Assembly (NCBI GenBank): GCA_021397835.1
Contig: JAJFZO010000263.1
Coordinates: 1-64,000, forward strand
Direction of reading: 5' to 3'
Origin: Moringa oleifera
Lineage: Eukaryota > Streptophyta > Magnoliopsida > Brassicales > Moringaceae
Length of the DNA stretch: 64,000 nucleotides
The position numbers and the translations under genes are program-made. The notes beneath the pieces are model-generated. The model was not told the origin of the DNA. It saw only the letters and a list, made by a program, of their open reading frames with translations, and ran no database searches. Below, piece by piece: positions 26,501 through 39,480 of this stretch. Numbering within the stretch: the stretch's first letter is position 1; each line of letters begins with the position of its first letter.

Positions 26501-28550
26501 CGTTGGCAGAGGACAACCCCAGCATTGGGGGAGCTAAGCGATGGCCCAGTGATAATTGCTGGTGTCGATAAAGATCTGCACTTGGTTCCCCCAATGATGG
26601 CTTGATGGTCGTTGCTCGCATAAGTAGACGCGAGGGCTAGCACTGGAGGAGCTTAACGACACGTAGTGGTCGGCATTAGGGTAGCCTAATGACTGTTGTT
26701 AACAAATTGCTAGTGCTAGTAAACACTTGTGCCAACTTCAAAGGCACCCAACAAATGCCTTGCTACTACTACTCGGTAGTTACAGGTGTTGGTAGACACC
26801 AGCGCTAACATTAGGGGAACCTAGGGACAACCTTGTCATTTCTCTGAGGCAGTTGCTGGTGTGTGTAAATGCTAGTATTAGCACCAGGGAAGCCTGACGA
26901 TCACCCCATGACCATCACTAGTGTTGGGGGAGCCCAGCGACTGTAATTAGGCATTCACTAGGGGAGGTAGATGCGAGGGCAAGAACTAAAAGATCATAAT
27001 GGTTGTCCAGCTTTTATTGCGAGGTAGTTTTTTATGTTGGGTGAATGCGGCATTGAGAAACACTAGTGCCAACACTGAGGGAGCCTAGTAATGAACCTTT
27101 GATAGTCATTGGATTTAGGAGACTCAACAACTTTTGTCGGGCAATGGTAGACGCTAGTAGATCGTAGGGTCTATACTAGAGCAATTCAGCAATGACCTAG
27201 CGACAGTCGCGGGCCTTAGCACATATGAACGTTCAGTTTTCCTATCGTTAGCCTAGTGGCAGTTGCTGGCACATGTAGACATGAAGGCAACCACAAAAGG
27301 AGTCAAAAGATGAAGTAGCAGCAATAGTGGGCACTAAGAGAGCCCAAAAACTTATGCAGGGACATCGTTGGTGCTGGCAGACTCTTGCACCAGCTTTGAA
27401 GGAATCCAGCGACTACTAGATTCATTGTTATGGGGAAGTTATTAGTGCTCAGAGGTGATGACACCACCATAAGAGGAACAGAAGGACTGCGGAACCAGTA
27501 TTGCGGGTGGTTGTTAACATCGATAGATGCTAGTGCTTGTACCAGGTCAACCTAACGATGACCTAATGATAGTCACTCGCGTTGGTAGAGCCCAATGACT
27601 ATTATTGGGCAATCGTTGATGGTAGTAGATGCCAGTTATTGCACAAACAAAGCTCTACAAAGACCTAGTGATAGTCACTAAAAGTGCCAAACATCTACTG
27701 TGGGTTGCCCTAATGATTACCCAATGGCAGTCATTGTTGGCATTATGAGAGCCTAACAATGACTGTTGGAAAGTCATTGGGGCTGGCAAATGCTTCTGCT
27801 TGTTTTTAAGGAACCCAAGGATTGCCCAACTATTATTGCAAGGTAGTTGTTAGCATCGAAAGACGCTATTCTTGGTGCCCGAGCATCTTAACAATGAGCT
27901 AATGATAGTTGCTCGTGTTGGTAGATCCCAATGACTATTATTGGGCAATCATTGATGCTAGTACATGTCAGTGCTTGCATAAACAAAACTTGACAAAGAT
28001 CCAACGATGGTCACTAAGGCTGCTAAACATTTATAGTGGGTTGCCCCAATGATTGCCTAATAGTAGTCGTTGTTGGCATTATGAGAGCCTAATGATAGCT
28101 GCAAGGATGTCGTTGGGGTAGGCAGATGCTCACACTTGTTTTCAAGGAACCTAACTATTGCCCCACTACTATTATGGGATAGTTATTTGTGTTAGCAGAC
28201 GTCGATGGTAGCACGAAGTGAACTAAAAGACTTCCTTCTTATTGCTTCGAGCCGTTGTTGGAGTCAATAAACGGGAGTGCCAGCATAGAGAGAGACTAAT
28301 GATGACTACATGACTATTGCTGATATTGGGAAAGCCCAACAACTACTGCAGGAAAGGTATTGGTGCTTATAGATGCTCACTTAAGCTTTGCGGGTACCAA
28401 TTACTGCTTAGCTACTAGTGCGGGGCTGTTGTTGGTGTTGGCAAACATCGATGTCAGCACGAGGCGAACCAAGAGACTTCTCAACTATTTTTGCTAGATG
28501 CTAATGCCAGGATCGAGTGACCTTAGCGATGATTGGATGATAGTTGCTAG
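23541..28550 (-). repeat. 5.01-kb segmental repeat, copy 2
   Basis: Head-to-tail with copy 1, starting at the same TTTTTGAGGA text. A by-eye comparison of its first ~360 bp with copy 3 shows 4 differences, about 1%. The internal deletions and dyads are the same as in copy 1. No gene is seen; the short open frames repeated at 5010-bp intervals simply follow the duplication. Confidence 0.92.
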
Positions 28551-31500
28551 TTTTTGAGGACTACAACGACTGATGTTAGGGCAGTCATCGGCTCTAGCAA
28601 AGGCTAGCGCCAGCACTGGGGGAGCCCAGCAATGGCCCAGTGATAACTGCTGGTGTCGATAAAGATCTATGCTGGGTTCCCCCAATGATGGCCTAACGGT
28701 CATCGCATGTGTAGGTAGACGCGAGGCCAAGCATTGGAGGAGATTAACAACACCCTAGAAGTATTAGTCGGCCTTGGGAGAGCCCAATGACTGTTGTGAA
28801 CAAATTGGTGGTGCAAGTAGACCCTCGTGCCAATTTCAAGGGGACCTAATGGCTGACTTGCTACTACTACTGAGTAGTTAAGGGTGTTAGCAGACAACCG
28901 TGCAAACACTAGGGGAACCTAAGGATAGCCCTGTCGTTTCTGTGGGGTAGTTGTCAGTGTGTGTAAACGCTAGTATTAGGACCAGGTAAGCCCAACGATC
29001 ACCCCATGATCGGTGCTAGTGTTGGTGGAGCCCAATGACTATAGTTAGGTAGTCATTAGTGGTGGTAGATGCCAGGGCAAGCACTAAAAGAGCCCAACGA
29101 TTTTCCAACTTTTATGCCGAGGTAGTTATTAGTGTTGGTTAAAGGTGGCATTGAGAAACACTAGTGTCGACACCGAGGGAGCCCAAAGTAATGACCTAGC
29201 GACAGTCGCAGGCCTTAGTAGTTATCAGCGTTCAGTTTTCTTATTGTTAGCCTAGTGGCAGTTGCTGGCACATGTACACATGTAGGCAACCACAAAAGGA
29301 GTTGAACTACAAAGTAGCAGTAGTAGCACGCACTAGGAGAGCCCAAAAACTTATGCAGGGACATCGTTGGTGCTGGCAGACTGTCACACCAACTTTGAAG
29401 GAACCCAGCGACTGCCAAGTCATTGTTAGAGGGTAGTTATTAGTGTTAAGAGATGATGACACCAGCATAAAAGGAACCCAAGGACTGTGCAACCAGTATT
29501 GCAGGGTAGTTATTAGCATCAATAGATCGTAGTGCTAGTATCGGGCCGACCTAGCGATGACCCAATGATAGTTGCTCATGTTGGTAGAGCCCAATGACTA
29601 CTATTGGGCAGTCGGTGATGCTAGTGCTAGCACACGAAGATTTATAGTGGGTTACCCCAATGATTGCCCAATGGCAGTCATTGTTGGGATTATGAAAGCC
29701 TAACGACGAGTGTTGGAAAGTTGTTGGGGCTGTTAGATGCATGTGCTTGGTTTTAGGGAACCCAACGATTACCCAACAACTATTATGGGGTAGTTATCGG
29801 TGTTGGCACACGCTGACACTAGCACTAGATGAACCAGAAGACTTCCCTGCTATTGGTGTGGGCAGTTGTTGGTATCGATGGACGTCGTGCCAGCATCAAG
29901 GGAGACTAACGATGACCGCATGGCGATTTCGGGTATTAGGAAAGCCTAACAACTACTGCAAAAAAGTTGTTGGTGCTGGCAGATGCTCGCTCCAACTTTA
30001 GTGGAACCATCTACTATTCGGCTACTAATGCGAGCTAGTTGTTGTTGTTGGGAGACACCAATGTCAGCACGGGGCAAACCAAGACACTTTTCAACTATTT
30101 ATATAGGTAGTTGCTAATGTCGATAGACATAAGTGCCAGCACTAGGGGACCCTAGCGATGATTGCATGATAATTGGCTGTGTTGGAAAAGCCCAACGATT
30201 GAGGTTGGGCTACTCATTGGCACTGATAGAGGCCAACGCCACGACAGGGGAAGCTATGCATTGACCCAACGATAACTGCTGGTGTTAGTGGAGATCTGCA
30301 CTGGGTTCCCCCAAGATGGCATAACGATTGTCGCTGATGTAGGTAGACGTGAGAGCAAGCACTAGACGAGTTTAACAATGCCCTAATAGTAATGCTTGGC
30401 ATTAGGAGAGCCTAATGACTATCGTGAAGAAGTTATTGGTGCTAGTAGACCTTCGTGCCACGTTTTAGGGGACCTAACGGCTACCTTGCTACTAGTACTG
30501 AGTAGTTACGAGTGTTGACAGACACCGACGCTGACATTGGGGGAACTTAGGGAGAGCCTTATTAATTTTGTAAGGCAATTATCGGCGTCTGTAAATGCTA
30601 GTACTAGCACAAGGGAAGCCCAACGAGTACCCCATGATGGTCGCTAGTGCTGGGGGAGCCCTACGACTATAGCTAAGTAGTCGCTAGCATAGGTAGACAC
30701 TAGGGCAAGCACTAAAAGAGCCCAATGACTTTCTAGCCTTTGGTGCGGACTAGTTATACGTACTAGCAAGTGATGAAATTGAAAAATGCTAGTGCTGGCA
30801 CCTAGGGAGCCCAGCGACGACCCTTAGATAATCACTTGATTTAGGAGAGCCCAATAAGTGTTATTAGGCAATCGTAGACACTAGAAAATTGAAGAGTTAG
30901 TACTAGAGAAACTCAACAATGGCAAAACATCTATAGTGGGTTGCCCCAATGATTACCCAATGGCAAATGTTGTTGGCATTATGGAAGCTTAACAACTGCT
31001 GTAAGGAAGTCGTTGGGACAACCAAATTCTCACACTTGTTTCCATGGAACCCAACGATTGCCTAACTACCATTATGATATAGTTATTGGTGTTAGCTGAT
31101 GCCGATGCTAGCACTAGGTGAACTAAAAGACTTCCCTCTTATTACTACAAGCAGTTGCTCGTGTTTTTAGACACAAGTGCTAGCATAGACAGGAGACTAA
31201 CAATGATCGCATAACTGTTGCTGATATTAGGAAAGCCCAACAACTACTTCGAAAAAGGTGTTGGTGCTCGTCGATGCTTACTCCAGCTTTGTGGGTACAA
31301 ACGACTGCTAAGCTACTAGTGCTAGGCTGTTGTTGGTGTTAGCAAACATCAATGTCAGCACAAGGCAAACCAAGAGACCTCTCAGCTATTTTTGTAGGCA
31401 ATTGCTCATGTTGATAGATATTAATGTAGCATCGACGGACCTTAGCGATGACTGCATGACAATTGTTAGTGTTGGAGGAGCACAACGACTAATGTCGATG

Positions 31501-33561
31501 TGGTCGTTGGCGTTGGCAGAGGACAACCCCAGCATTGGGGGAGCTAAGCGATGGCCCAGTGATAATTGCTGGTGTCGATAAAGATCTGCACTTGGTTCCC
31601 CCAACGATGGCTTGATGGTCGTTGCTCGCATAAGTAGACGCAAGGGCTAGCACTGGAGGAGCTTAACGACACGTAGTGGTCGGCATTAGGGTAGCCTAAT
31701 GACTGTTGTTAACAAATTGCTAGTGCTAGTAAACACTTGTGCCAACTTCAAAGGCACCCAACAAATGCCTTGCTACTACTACTCGGTAGTTACAGGTGTT
31801 GGTAGACACCAGCGCTAACATTAGGGGAACCTAGGGACAACCTTATCATTTCTCTGAGGCAGTTGCTGGTGTGTGTAAATGCTAGTATTAGCACCAGGGA
31901 AGCCTGACGATCACCCCATGACCATCACTAGTGTTGGGGGAGCCCAACGACTGTAATTAGGCATTCACTAGGGGAGGTAGATGCGAGGGCAAGAACTAAA
32001 AGATCATAATGGTTGTCCAGCTTTTATTGCGAGGTAGTTTTTTATGTTGGGTGAATGCGGCATTGAGAAACACTAGTGCCAACACTGAGGGAGCCTAGTA
32101 ATGAACCTTTGATAGTCATTGGATTTAGGAGACTCAACAACTTTTGTCGGGCAATGGTAGACGCTAGTAGATCGTAGGGTCTATACTAGAGCAATTCAGC
32201 AATGACCTAGCGACAGTCGCGGGCCTTAGCACATATGAACATTCAGTTTTCCTATCGTTAGCCTAGTGGCAGTTGCTGGCACATGTAGACATGAAGGCAA
32301 CCACAAAAGGAGTCAAAAGATGAAGTAGCAGCAATAGTGGGCACTAAAAGAGCCCAAAAACTTATGCAAGGACATCGTTGGTGCTGGCAGACTCTTGCAC
32401 CAGCTTTGAAGGAACCCAGTGACTACTAGATTCATTGTTATGGGGAAGTTATTAGTGCTCAGAGGTGATGACACCACCATAAGAGGAACACAAGGACTGC
32501 GGAACCAGTATTGCGGGTGGTTGTTAACGTCGATAGATGCTAGTGCTTGTACCAGGTCAACCTAACGATGACCTAATGATAGTCACTCGCGTTGGTAGAG
32601 CCCAATGACTATTATTGGGCAATCGTTGATGGTAGTAGATGCCAGTTATTGCACAAGCAAAGCTCTACAAAGACTTAGTGATAGTCACTAAAAGTGCCAA
32701 ACATCTACTGTGGGTTGCCCTAATGATTACCCAATGGCAGTCATTGTTGGCATTATGAGAGCCTAACAATGACTGTTAGAAAGTCATTGGGGCTGGCAAA
32801 TGCTTCTGCTTGTTTTTAAGGAACCCAAGGATTGCCCAACTATTATTGCAAGGTAGTTGTTAGCATCGAAAGACGCTATTCTTGGTGCCCGAGCATCTTA
32901 ACAATGAGCTAATGATAGTTGCTCGTGTTGGTAGATCCCAATGACTATTATTGGGCAATCATTGATGCTAGTACATGTCAGTGCTTGCATAAACAAAACT
33001 TGACAAAGATCCAACGATGGTCACTAAGGCTGCTAAACATTTATAGTGGGTTGCCCCAATGATTGCCTAATAGTAGTCGTTGTTGGCATTATGAGAGCCT
33101 AATGATAGCTGCAAGGATGTCGTTGGGGTAGGTAGATGCTCACACTTGTTTTCAAGGAACCTAACTATTGCCCCACTACTATTATGGGATAGTTATTTGT
33201 GTTAGCAGACGTCGATGGTAGCACGAAGTGAACTAAAAGACTTCCTTCCTATTGCTTCGAGCCGTTGTTGGAGTCAATAGACAGGAGTGCCAGCATAGAG
33301 AGAGACTAATGATGACTACATGACTATTGCTGATATTGGGAAAGCCCAACAATTACTGCAGGAAAGGTATTGGTGCTTGTAGATGCTCACTTAAGCTTTG
33401 CGGGTACCAATTACTACTTAGCTACTAGTGCGGGGCTGTTGTTGGTGTTGGCAAACATCGATGTCAGCACGAGGCGAACCAAGAGACTTCTCAACTAATT
33501 TTTGATAGATGCGAATGCCAGGATCGAGTGACCTTAGCGATGATTGGATGATAGTTGCTAG
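28551..33561 (-). repeat. 5.01-kb segmental repeat, copy 3
   Basis: Third head-to-tail copy, one base longer because of an extra T just before its end (AACTAATTTTTG at 33494-33505). It shares with copy 2 changes absent from copy 1, such as GAAGCTATGCATTGACCC near 30250. After 33561 the sequence leaves the copy and continues as an ordinary diverged satellite unit (GCGCAATGACTGATGTTGGG). Confidence 0.92.
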
Positions 33562-36500
33562 TTTTTGAGGAGCGCAATGACTGATGTTGGGGTAGTCGTC
33601 AGCACTTGGGGAGCTAAGCAATGGCCCAGCAGTAGCTACTGGTGTCGATAGAGATCTGCATTAAGTTTCCCTAATGATGGCTTAACAGTTGTCAATGGTG
33701 CATGTAGACGTGAGGGCTAACACAAGAGGAGCTTAACAACACCCTAGTAGTATTGGTCGGCATTGGGAGAGCCCAATGACGGTTGTCAACAAATTACCCT
33801 TATGCCAAATTCGAAGGGACCCAACAGCTGCCTTGCTACAACGACTCGGTAGCTACAGGTGTTGGTAGACACCAGCATCGACACTAGAGGAACCTAAGGA
33901 TAGCCCTGTCATTTCTCCGAGGTAGTTGTCGCTGTGTGTAAATGCTAGTATTAGTATTAGGGAAGCCCAACGATCACCCAATCACCATCGCTAGTGTTGG
34001 GGGAGCCTAATGACTATAGTTAGGCATTCACTAGCGGAGGTAGATGCGAGGACAAGCATTAAAAGAGCCTAACGACTAACCAGCTTTTGGTGTGACGTAG
34101 TTCTTGGTGTTGGGTGAAGTTGACATTGAAAACACTAGTGCTGGCACTAGGGGAGCCCAACGATGACCCTTTGATAGTCACTGGATTTAGGGGACCTAAC
34201 AACTTTTGTCGTGCAATGGTAGATGCTAGTAGATCACAAGGTCAGTACTAGAGCAACTCCACAATGACCTAGCGACAGTCGCGGGCCTTAGCACACATCA
34301 ATGTTTAGTTTTCCTACCGTTAGCCAAGTGGTAGTTGTTGGCACATGTAAACATGAAGGCAACCACAAAAGGAGCATCGCTGGTGCTGGCAAACTCTCGG
34401 ACCAGCTTTGAAGGAACCTAGTGATTGCTGAGTCATTGTTACAGGGAAGTTATTAGTGTTAGGAAATGATGACACCACCATAAGAGGAACCCAAAGACTG
34501 TGTAACCAATATTGCAAGTAGTTGTTAGCATCGATAGATGCTAGTGCTAGTACCGGGGAAACTTAGCAAAACGACCTAATGATAATCGCTCACGTTGGTA
34601 GAGCCCAATGACTATTATTGGCCAGTCGTTGATGCTAGTACAATGCTCCACAAAGACCCAATGATAGTCACTAAAAGTGCCAAACATCTACTAGGGGTTG
34701 CCCCGATGATTGCCCAATGACAGTCGTTATTGGCATCATGAGAGCCTAATGACCACTGTTAGAAAGTTGTTGGGGTTGGTAGATGCTCGCACTTATTTTT
34801 AGGAAACCTAACGATTGGCCAACTACTATCACAATGTAATTGTTAGCATCGATAAATGCTATTGTTAGTACCTAGGCAACTTATGCACGAGCCAATGATA
34901 GTTGCTTGCATTAGTAGATCCCAATGACTACTATTAGGTAATCGTTAATGCTAGTAAATGCTAGTGCTTGCACAAACAAAACTCGACGAAGACCTAACGA
35001 TAGTCACTAAGGTTGCCAAACATTTATAGTGGGTTGCCTAAATTATTGCCTAATGGCAATCGTTGTTGGCATTATGTGAGCGTAACAATGGCTGTAAGGA
35101 ATTCATTGGGCTAGGTAGATGCTCCCACTTGTTTTTAGGGAACCCAACGATTTCCAACCACTATTATGGGATAACTATTAGTGTGAACTGAAGTTGATGC
35201 TAGCACCAAGTGAACTAAAAGACTTCCTTCTTATTGCTACGAGCGGTTGCTCGTGTCGATAGATGCGAGTGCTAGCTTAGAGGGAGACTAACGATGATCG
35301 CATGATTGTTATTGATATTAGAAAAGCCTAACAATTGCTACTGAAAAGGTGTTGGTGGTCACCGATGCTCGCTCTAGCTTTGCAGGTACCAACAACAGCT
35401 TAGCTACTAGTGCGGGGCTGTTGTTGGTGTTTGCAAACATCGATGTCACCACGAGGTGAACCAAGAGAATTGTAAGCTATTTCTGCTGGCAATTACTCAT
35501 ATCGATAGATCCTAGTGCTAGCATCGGAGGACCCTATCGATGACTGCATGGCAGTTGAAGGAGTGCAACGATTGATGCTTGAGGCTAGTGCTAACACTAG
35601 GGGAGCTGAGCAATGGCCCAGTGATAGGTGTTGATGTCGATAGAGATCTGCACTAGGTTCCCCTAGCGATGGCCTAACGGTTGTCGCTTGCATAGGTAAA
35701 CATGAAGTTAAGCACTCGAGGAACTTAACAACACCTTAGTAATAGTGGATGGCATTGGGAGAGCCCAATGACTTTAATGGGACCTAACGACTGCCTTGCT
35801 ACTACTACTGCATAGTTATGGGTGCTGGCAGACACCGACATCGACACTAAGGGAACCTCAGGACAACCTTGTCATTTCTATGAGGCAGTTATCGGTGTGT
35901 GTAAACACTATCATTAGTACCAGGGAAGGCCCACGATCACCCTATGATCGTCACTATTGTTAGGGGATCCTAATGACTCTAGTTAGGCAGTTAGTAGCAG
36001 AGGTAGATGAGAGGGCAAGCACTGAAAGAGCCCAAGGACTATCCAACTTTTGTTGGGAGGTAGTTATTGGTGTTAGGTGAAAGCAGCATTGAGGAACTCT
36101 AATGCCGACACCAGGGGAGTACAGCGACGACCCTTTGATAGTTATTGGATTTATGAGAGACCAATAACTTTTGTTGGGCAATTGTAGACTCTAGTAAAGT
36201 GCATGGTCTATACTAGAGCATCTCAGCAATGACCTAGAGACAGTCGCGAGCCTTGGCAGACATCGGCATTGGGTTTTCCTATCGTTAGCCTAAGGGTAAT
36301 TCCTGGCACATGCAGACATGAAGGTAAGCATAAAAGGAGTCGAATGATGAAGTAGCCGTAAAAATGTGCGCTATGAGAGCTCAAAAACTTATGGAAGGAC
36401 GTCACTGGTGTTGGAAGACTCCAGCACCAGCTTTGAAAGGACCTAACGACTATCGAGTCATTGTTACGGGGTAGTTATTAGTGTTGGGAAAAGATGACAC

Positions 36501-38646
36501 CAGCATAACAAGACTGCACAATCAGTATTGTGAGGAATTTGTTAGCATCGATAGATGCTAGTACTAGTATCAAGGCAACTTAATGATGACCTAGTGATAG
36601 TCGCTCGCGTTGGTAAAGGCCAACGACTGCTATTGGGTAGTCGTTGATGCTAGTAACTGCCAGTGCTTACACAAACAAATCTCGACGAGGACCCAATGAT
36701 AGTCACTAAAGGTGCCAAACATCTACTATGGGTTGCCCCAATGATTGCCTAATGGTAGTCATTGCTAGCATTATGTGAGCCTAACGATGACTGTTGGAAA
36801 GTTTTTGGGGATGGCAGATACTCGCACTTGTTTTTAGGGAACCCAACGATTGCCCAACTACTATTCTAGGGTAGTTATTGGAGTTGGCACACGTCGACTC
36901 CAGCACAAGGTAAATTAAAAGACTTCTCTCCTATTGTTGCGAGCAATTGCTGGAGTCGATAAACTCGAGTGCCAGCATAAATGGAGACTAACAATGACGA
37001 TAAGGTTGTTTTTGGTATTGGTTATTTCTTGGGAAAGGTGTCGATGCTTCACATGGTCACTCTAGCTTTACGAGAATGCAAGCACTTGGGGAGATAAGTA
37101 ATGGCCTAGTGATAGCTACTGGTATCGATAGAGATCTACATTGGTTCCCCCAACAATGGCCAAACGGTTGTCACTAGCATCAGTAGACATGAGGGCAAGC
37201 ACTAGAGGAGCTTAACGACACCTCAGTAGCAGTGGTCGGCATTAGGAGAGCTTAATGACTATTGTGAACAAATCGTTGGTCCTAGTAGACCTTTCTGCCA
37301 ACTTCGAGGGGAGCCAACAGCTACGTCGCTACTATTACTACATAGTTATGGGTGTTAGAGGACATCGACATCAACATTAAGTGAACCTTAGGACAACCTT
37401 GTCATTTCTGCGAGGCTATTGTCAGTGTGTGTAAACACTAGTATTAGCACCAGGGAAGCCCAACGATCACCCCATGACCGTCGCTAGTGTTAGGGGAGCC
37501 AACCTACTATAGTTAGGTAGTCACTAGTGGAGGTAAATGCGAGGGCAAGCACTAAAAGAGCCCAACGACTGCCCAGCCTTTGTTGCGAGGTAGTTATTGG
37601 TGTTTGCTGAAGGTAGCATTGAGAAACACTAGTATATCATAGGGTCACTATTAAAGCAACTCAGCAATGACCTAGGGACAGTCACGAGTCTTAGCAGACA
37701 TCAGCATTGGGTTTTCTTATCGTTAACCTAGTGGCAATTGCTGACACATGTACACATGAAGGCAACCACAAAAGGAGTTAAACGAAGAAGTAATAGTACT
37801 AGTGGGCACTAGGAGAGCCCAAAAACTTATGCAAGGACGTCGCTCATCCTAGCAGACTCTGGCACCAGCTTTAAAGGAACCTAGCAACTACTGAGTCATT
37901 GTTACGGGGTAGTTATTAGTGTTGGGAGATGTTGACACCAGCATAAGAGGAACACAAGGACTGCGCAACCAGTATTGCGAGGTAGTTGTTAACATCGATG
38001 AATGCTTGTTCTAGTACCAGGGTAACCTAGTGACAACCCAATGATAGTCACTCGTATTGGTAGAGCCCAATGACTGCTATTAAGCAGTCGTTGATGCTAG
38101 TAGATGCTAGTGTTTGCACAAAAAAGCCCGATGAAGACCAAACGATAGTTATTAAAGGTGCCAAACATCTACTGCAGGTTGCCTAAATGATTGCCCAATG
38201 GAAGTCTTTGTTGGAATTATGAGAGCCTAACGACAGATGTTGGAAAGTCGTTGGGGCTAGTAGATGCTCGTACTTATTTTTAGGGAACCCAGCGATTGCC
38301 CTACTACTATTTTGGGGTAGTTATTGAAGTTAGCACACGCCGACACCAGCACTAGGTGAACCAAAAGACTTCCCTGCTATTGCTGTGAGCAGTTGTTGGT
38401 GTCGATACACACCATGCCAGCATCGAGGAGACTAACGATGACTGCGTGGCTGTTTTGTATTAAGAAAGCCCAACAACTACTACGGGGAAGTTGTTGGTGC
38501 TTTCATGTGCTTGCTCTAACTTTGGCAGAACCATCAACTATTTAGCAATGAATGCGGGGCAGCTGTTGGTGTTGGGAGACACCGACATCAACAAGAGGCA
38601 AATCAAGAGACTTCTTAGCTATTTCTGCAGGCAATTGCTTATGTCC
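33562..38646 (-). repeat. Complex satellite array, reverse-oriented block after the triplication
   Basis: Diverged composite units resume. The landmark occurs at about 34337, 36303 and 37740, with spacings of about 1966 and 1437 bp that show further internal gains and losses. The array ends abruptly at 38646 inside the subrepeat that normally reads GCTCATGTCGATAGACG. No gene is seen. Confidence 0.87.
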
Positions 38647-38652
38647 ATCGCG
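38640..38652. other. Satellite / rDNA spacer junction
   Basis: Satellite text (GCAATTGCTTATGTC) changes into rDNA spacer text (ATCGCGCTGCGCAACGAG), which matches the spacer repeat from 63169 onward. Both parents carry a GTCGAT-like string at the join (satellite ATGTCGATAG, spacer GTCGTCGATCGCG), so the fusion probably used a few bases of homology. Confidence 0.8.
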
Positions 38653-38872
38653 CTGCGCAACGAGTCCGCCTAGGCAAGCCTGGGCGTCGGGATCCAGCCC
38701 CGCGTCCGCCGCCTCGAGGGCCTGCGACGAAGCACTCCGCATGCTCGAAATCCCCCCAGCGATTTGGCCCTCGTGTAGCATGCATCATCGTTAGCTTCGC
38801 CGCCCACACCGTCGACCTTGTGTAGCCACATCCCAGCTCATTATCCCACGATTTTTCTCATTTCGTTGCCCA
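38647..38872 (-). repeat. Truncated copy of the 326-bp rDNA leader repeat
   Basis: Matches the last copy of the array at 61131-63400 from its ATCGCGCTGCGC position onward. It includes CGCCTAGGCAAGCCTG, GCCTCGAGGGCCTGCGAC, the CATGCATCATCGTTAGC segment and TCCCAGCTCATTATCCC. The first ~85 bp of the repeat are replaced by satellite. Confidence 0.88.
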
Positions 38873-39163
38873 CAATTTAGCGGATTTCGTTTCCCACGTT
38901 TTCCCCACCCCGTTGGCTACTGATCGGGCATCCCACACTGTTCGGCCGACGTCGCCAGCCGTCTGCCTGCCGGCGGTGGTGGCCACCACAGCCACGCACC
39001 ACCGGCTGGATGGGCAAGGCAGTAAGCCACCCTGCCCATGCCATGCGCGCTGGGTTGCCCATGCCATGCGCGCTGGGTTGCCCAAGCCCAGCGCCTGCCC
39101 ACGTGGGATGGGCAGGGTGGGAGGCACGCATGGCCTGTTGGCACCCAGCAAGCTAGGTGACCA
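38873..39163 (-). other. rDNA spacer, GC-rich leader segment (copy 1)
   Basis: Single-copy spacer DNA, also present at 63396-63662 with a few percent difference. In the minus-strand direction it lies just downstream of the candidate Pol I start and upstream of the 326-bp repeats. It is therefore probably the first part of the external transcribed spacer. Overlapping open frames of 75-97 codons on both strands reflect GC content and have no recognisable domain. Confidence 0.65.
39034..39079. repeat. 23-bp perfect tandem duplication
   Basis: GCCCATGCCATGCGCGCTGG plus GTT occurs twice in a row here (39034-39056 and 39057-39079). The homologous segment at 63555-63580 has one copy. It is a recent duplication private to this spacer copy. 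Confidence 0.85.
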
Positions 39164-39179
39164 CCTCCCCCCTAAAGGG
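39164..39179 (-). promoter_or_regulatory. Candidate RNA polymerase I start region (copy 1)
   Basis: On the minus strand this reads CCCTTTAGGGGGGAGG. Plant rRNA transcription usually starts at a TATA-like stretch running into a G run (TATATA(R)GGGG type). The surroundings fit: an AT-rich tract lies immediately upstream on the minus strand, and a GC-rich leader, then repeats, ETS and 18S lie downstream in the duplicate locus. The match to the consensus is only partial (TTTA rather than TATA), so this rests mainly on position. Confidence 0.4.
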
Positions 39180-39183
39180 TCTT

Positions 39184-39480
39184 AAATGAAATTTTACTAC
39201 CGGCAGGAGGAAACATCAATATGTCTGAGCCGTCATAATGGGTCTAAAAAATTATTTACTTGGAATTTTGAGCTGAAATTTTGTACATAAATGGAGAATA
39301 ATCATATCTACCAGTAGAAAAAATTTCAGAATTTTCTACAGCTGAAAATTGAAAAAATCATCAAAAATAGCCCGTGAGTTGAAATGATCCCAAACTTCAG
39401 GGGCAGACTCCTCATGAATTACACGAATTATTTGAGTCATTTTGTGACCAATTCCATGATGAAAAGACGGTCAATTCACA
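39184..39480 (-). other. AT-rich tract upstream of the candidate Pol I start (copy 1)
   Basis: Strongly AT-rich (runs such as AAAAAATTATTTACTTGG and AAAAATTTCAGAATTTTC) between the GC-rich repeat array and the GC-rich leader. It is homologous to 63679-64000. Plant spacers commonly have such a tract before the Pol I start. It contains no gene. Confidence 0.65.

Noticed and set aside
1..38646. Dozens of 60-130-codon open frames, some repeated at 5010-bp spacing
   Set aside because: They follow satellite copies, break in other units, occur on both strands and have no recognisable domain. The repetition is due to DNA duplication.
38858..39185. Overlapping GC-rich frames of 75-97 codons in the spacer
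   Set aside because: Frames are open on both strands because of high GC. The duplicate spacer at 63.4-63.66 kb breaks or shifts them.
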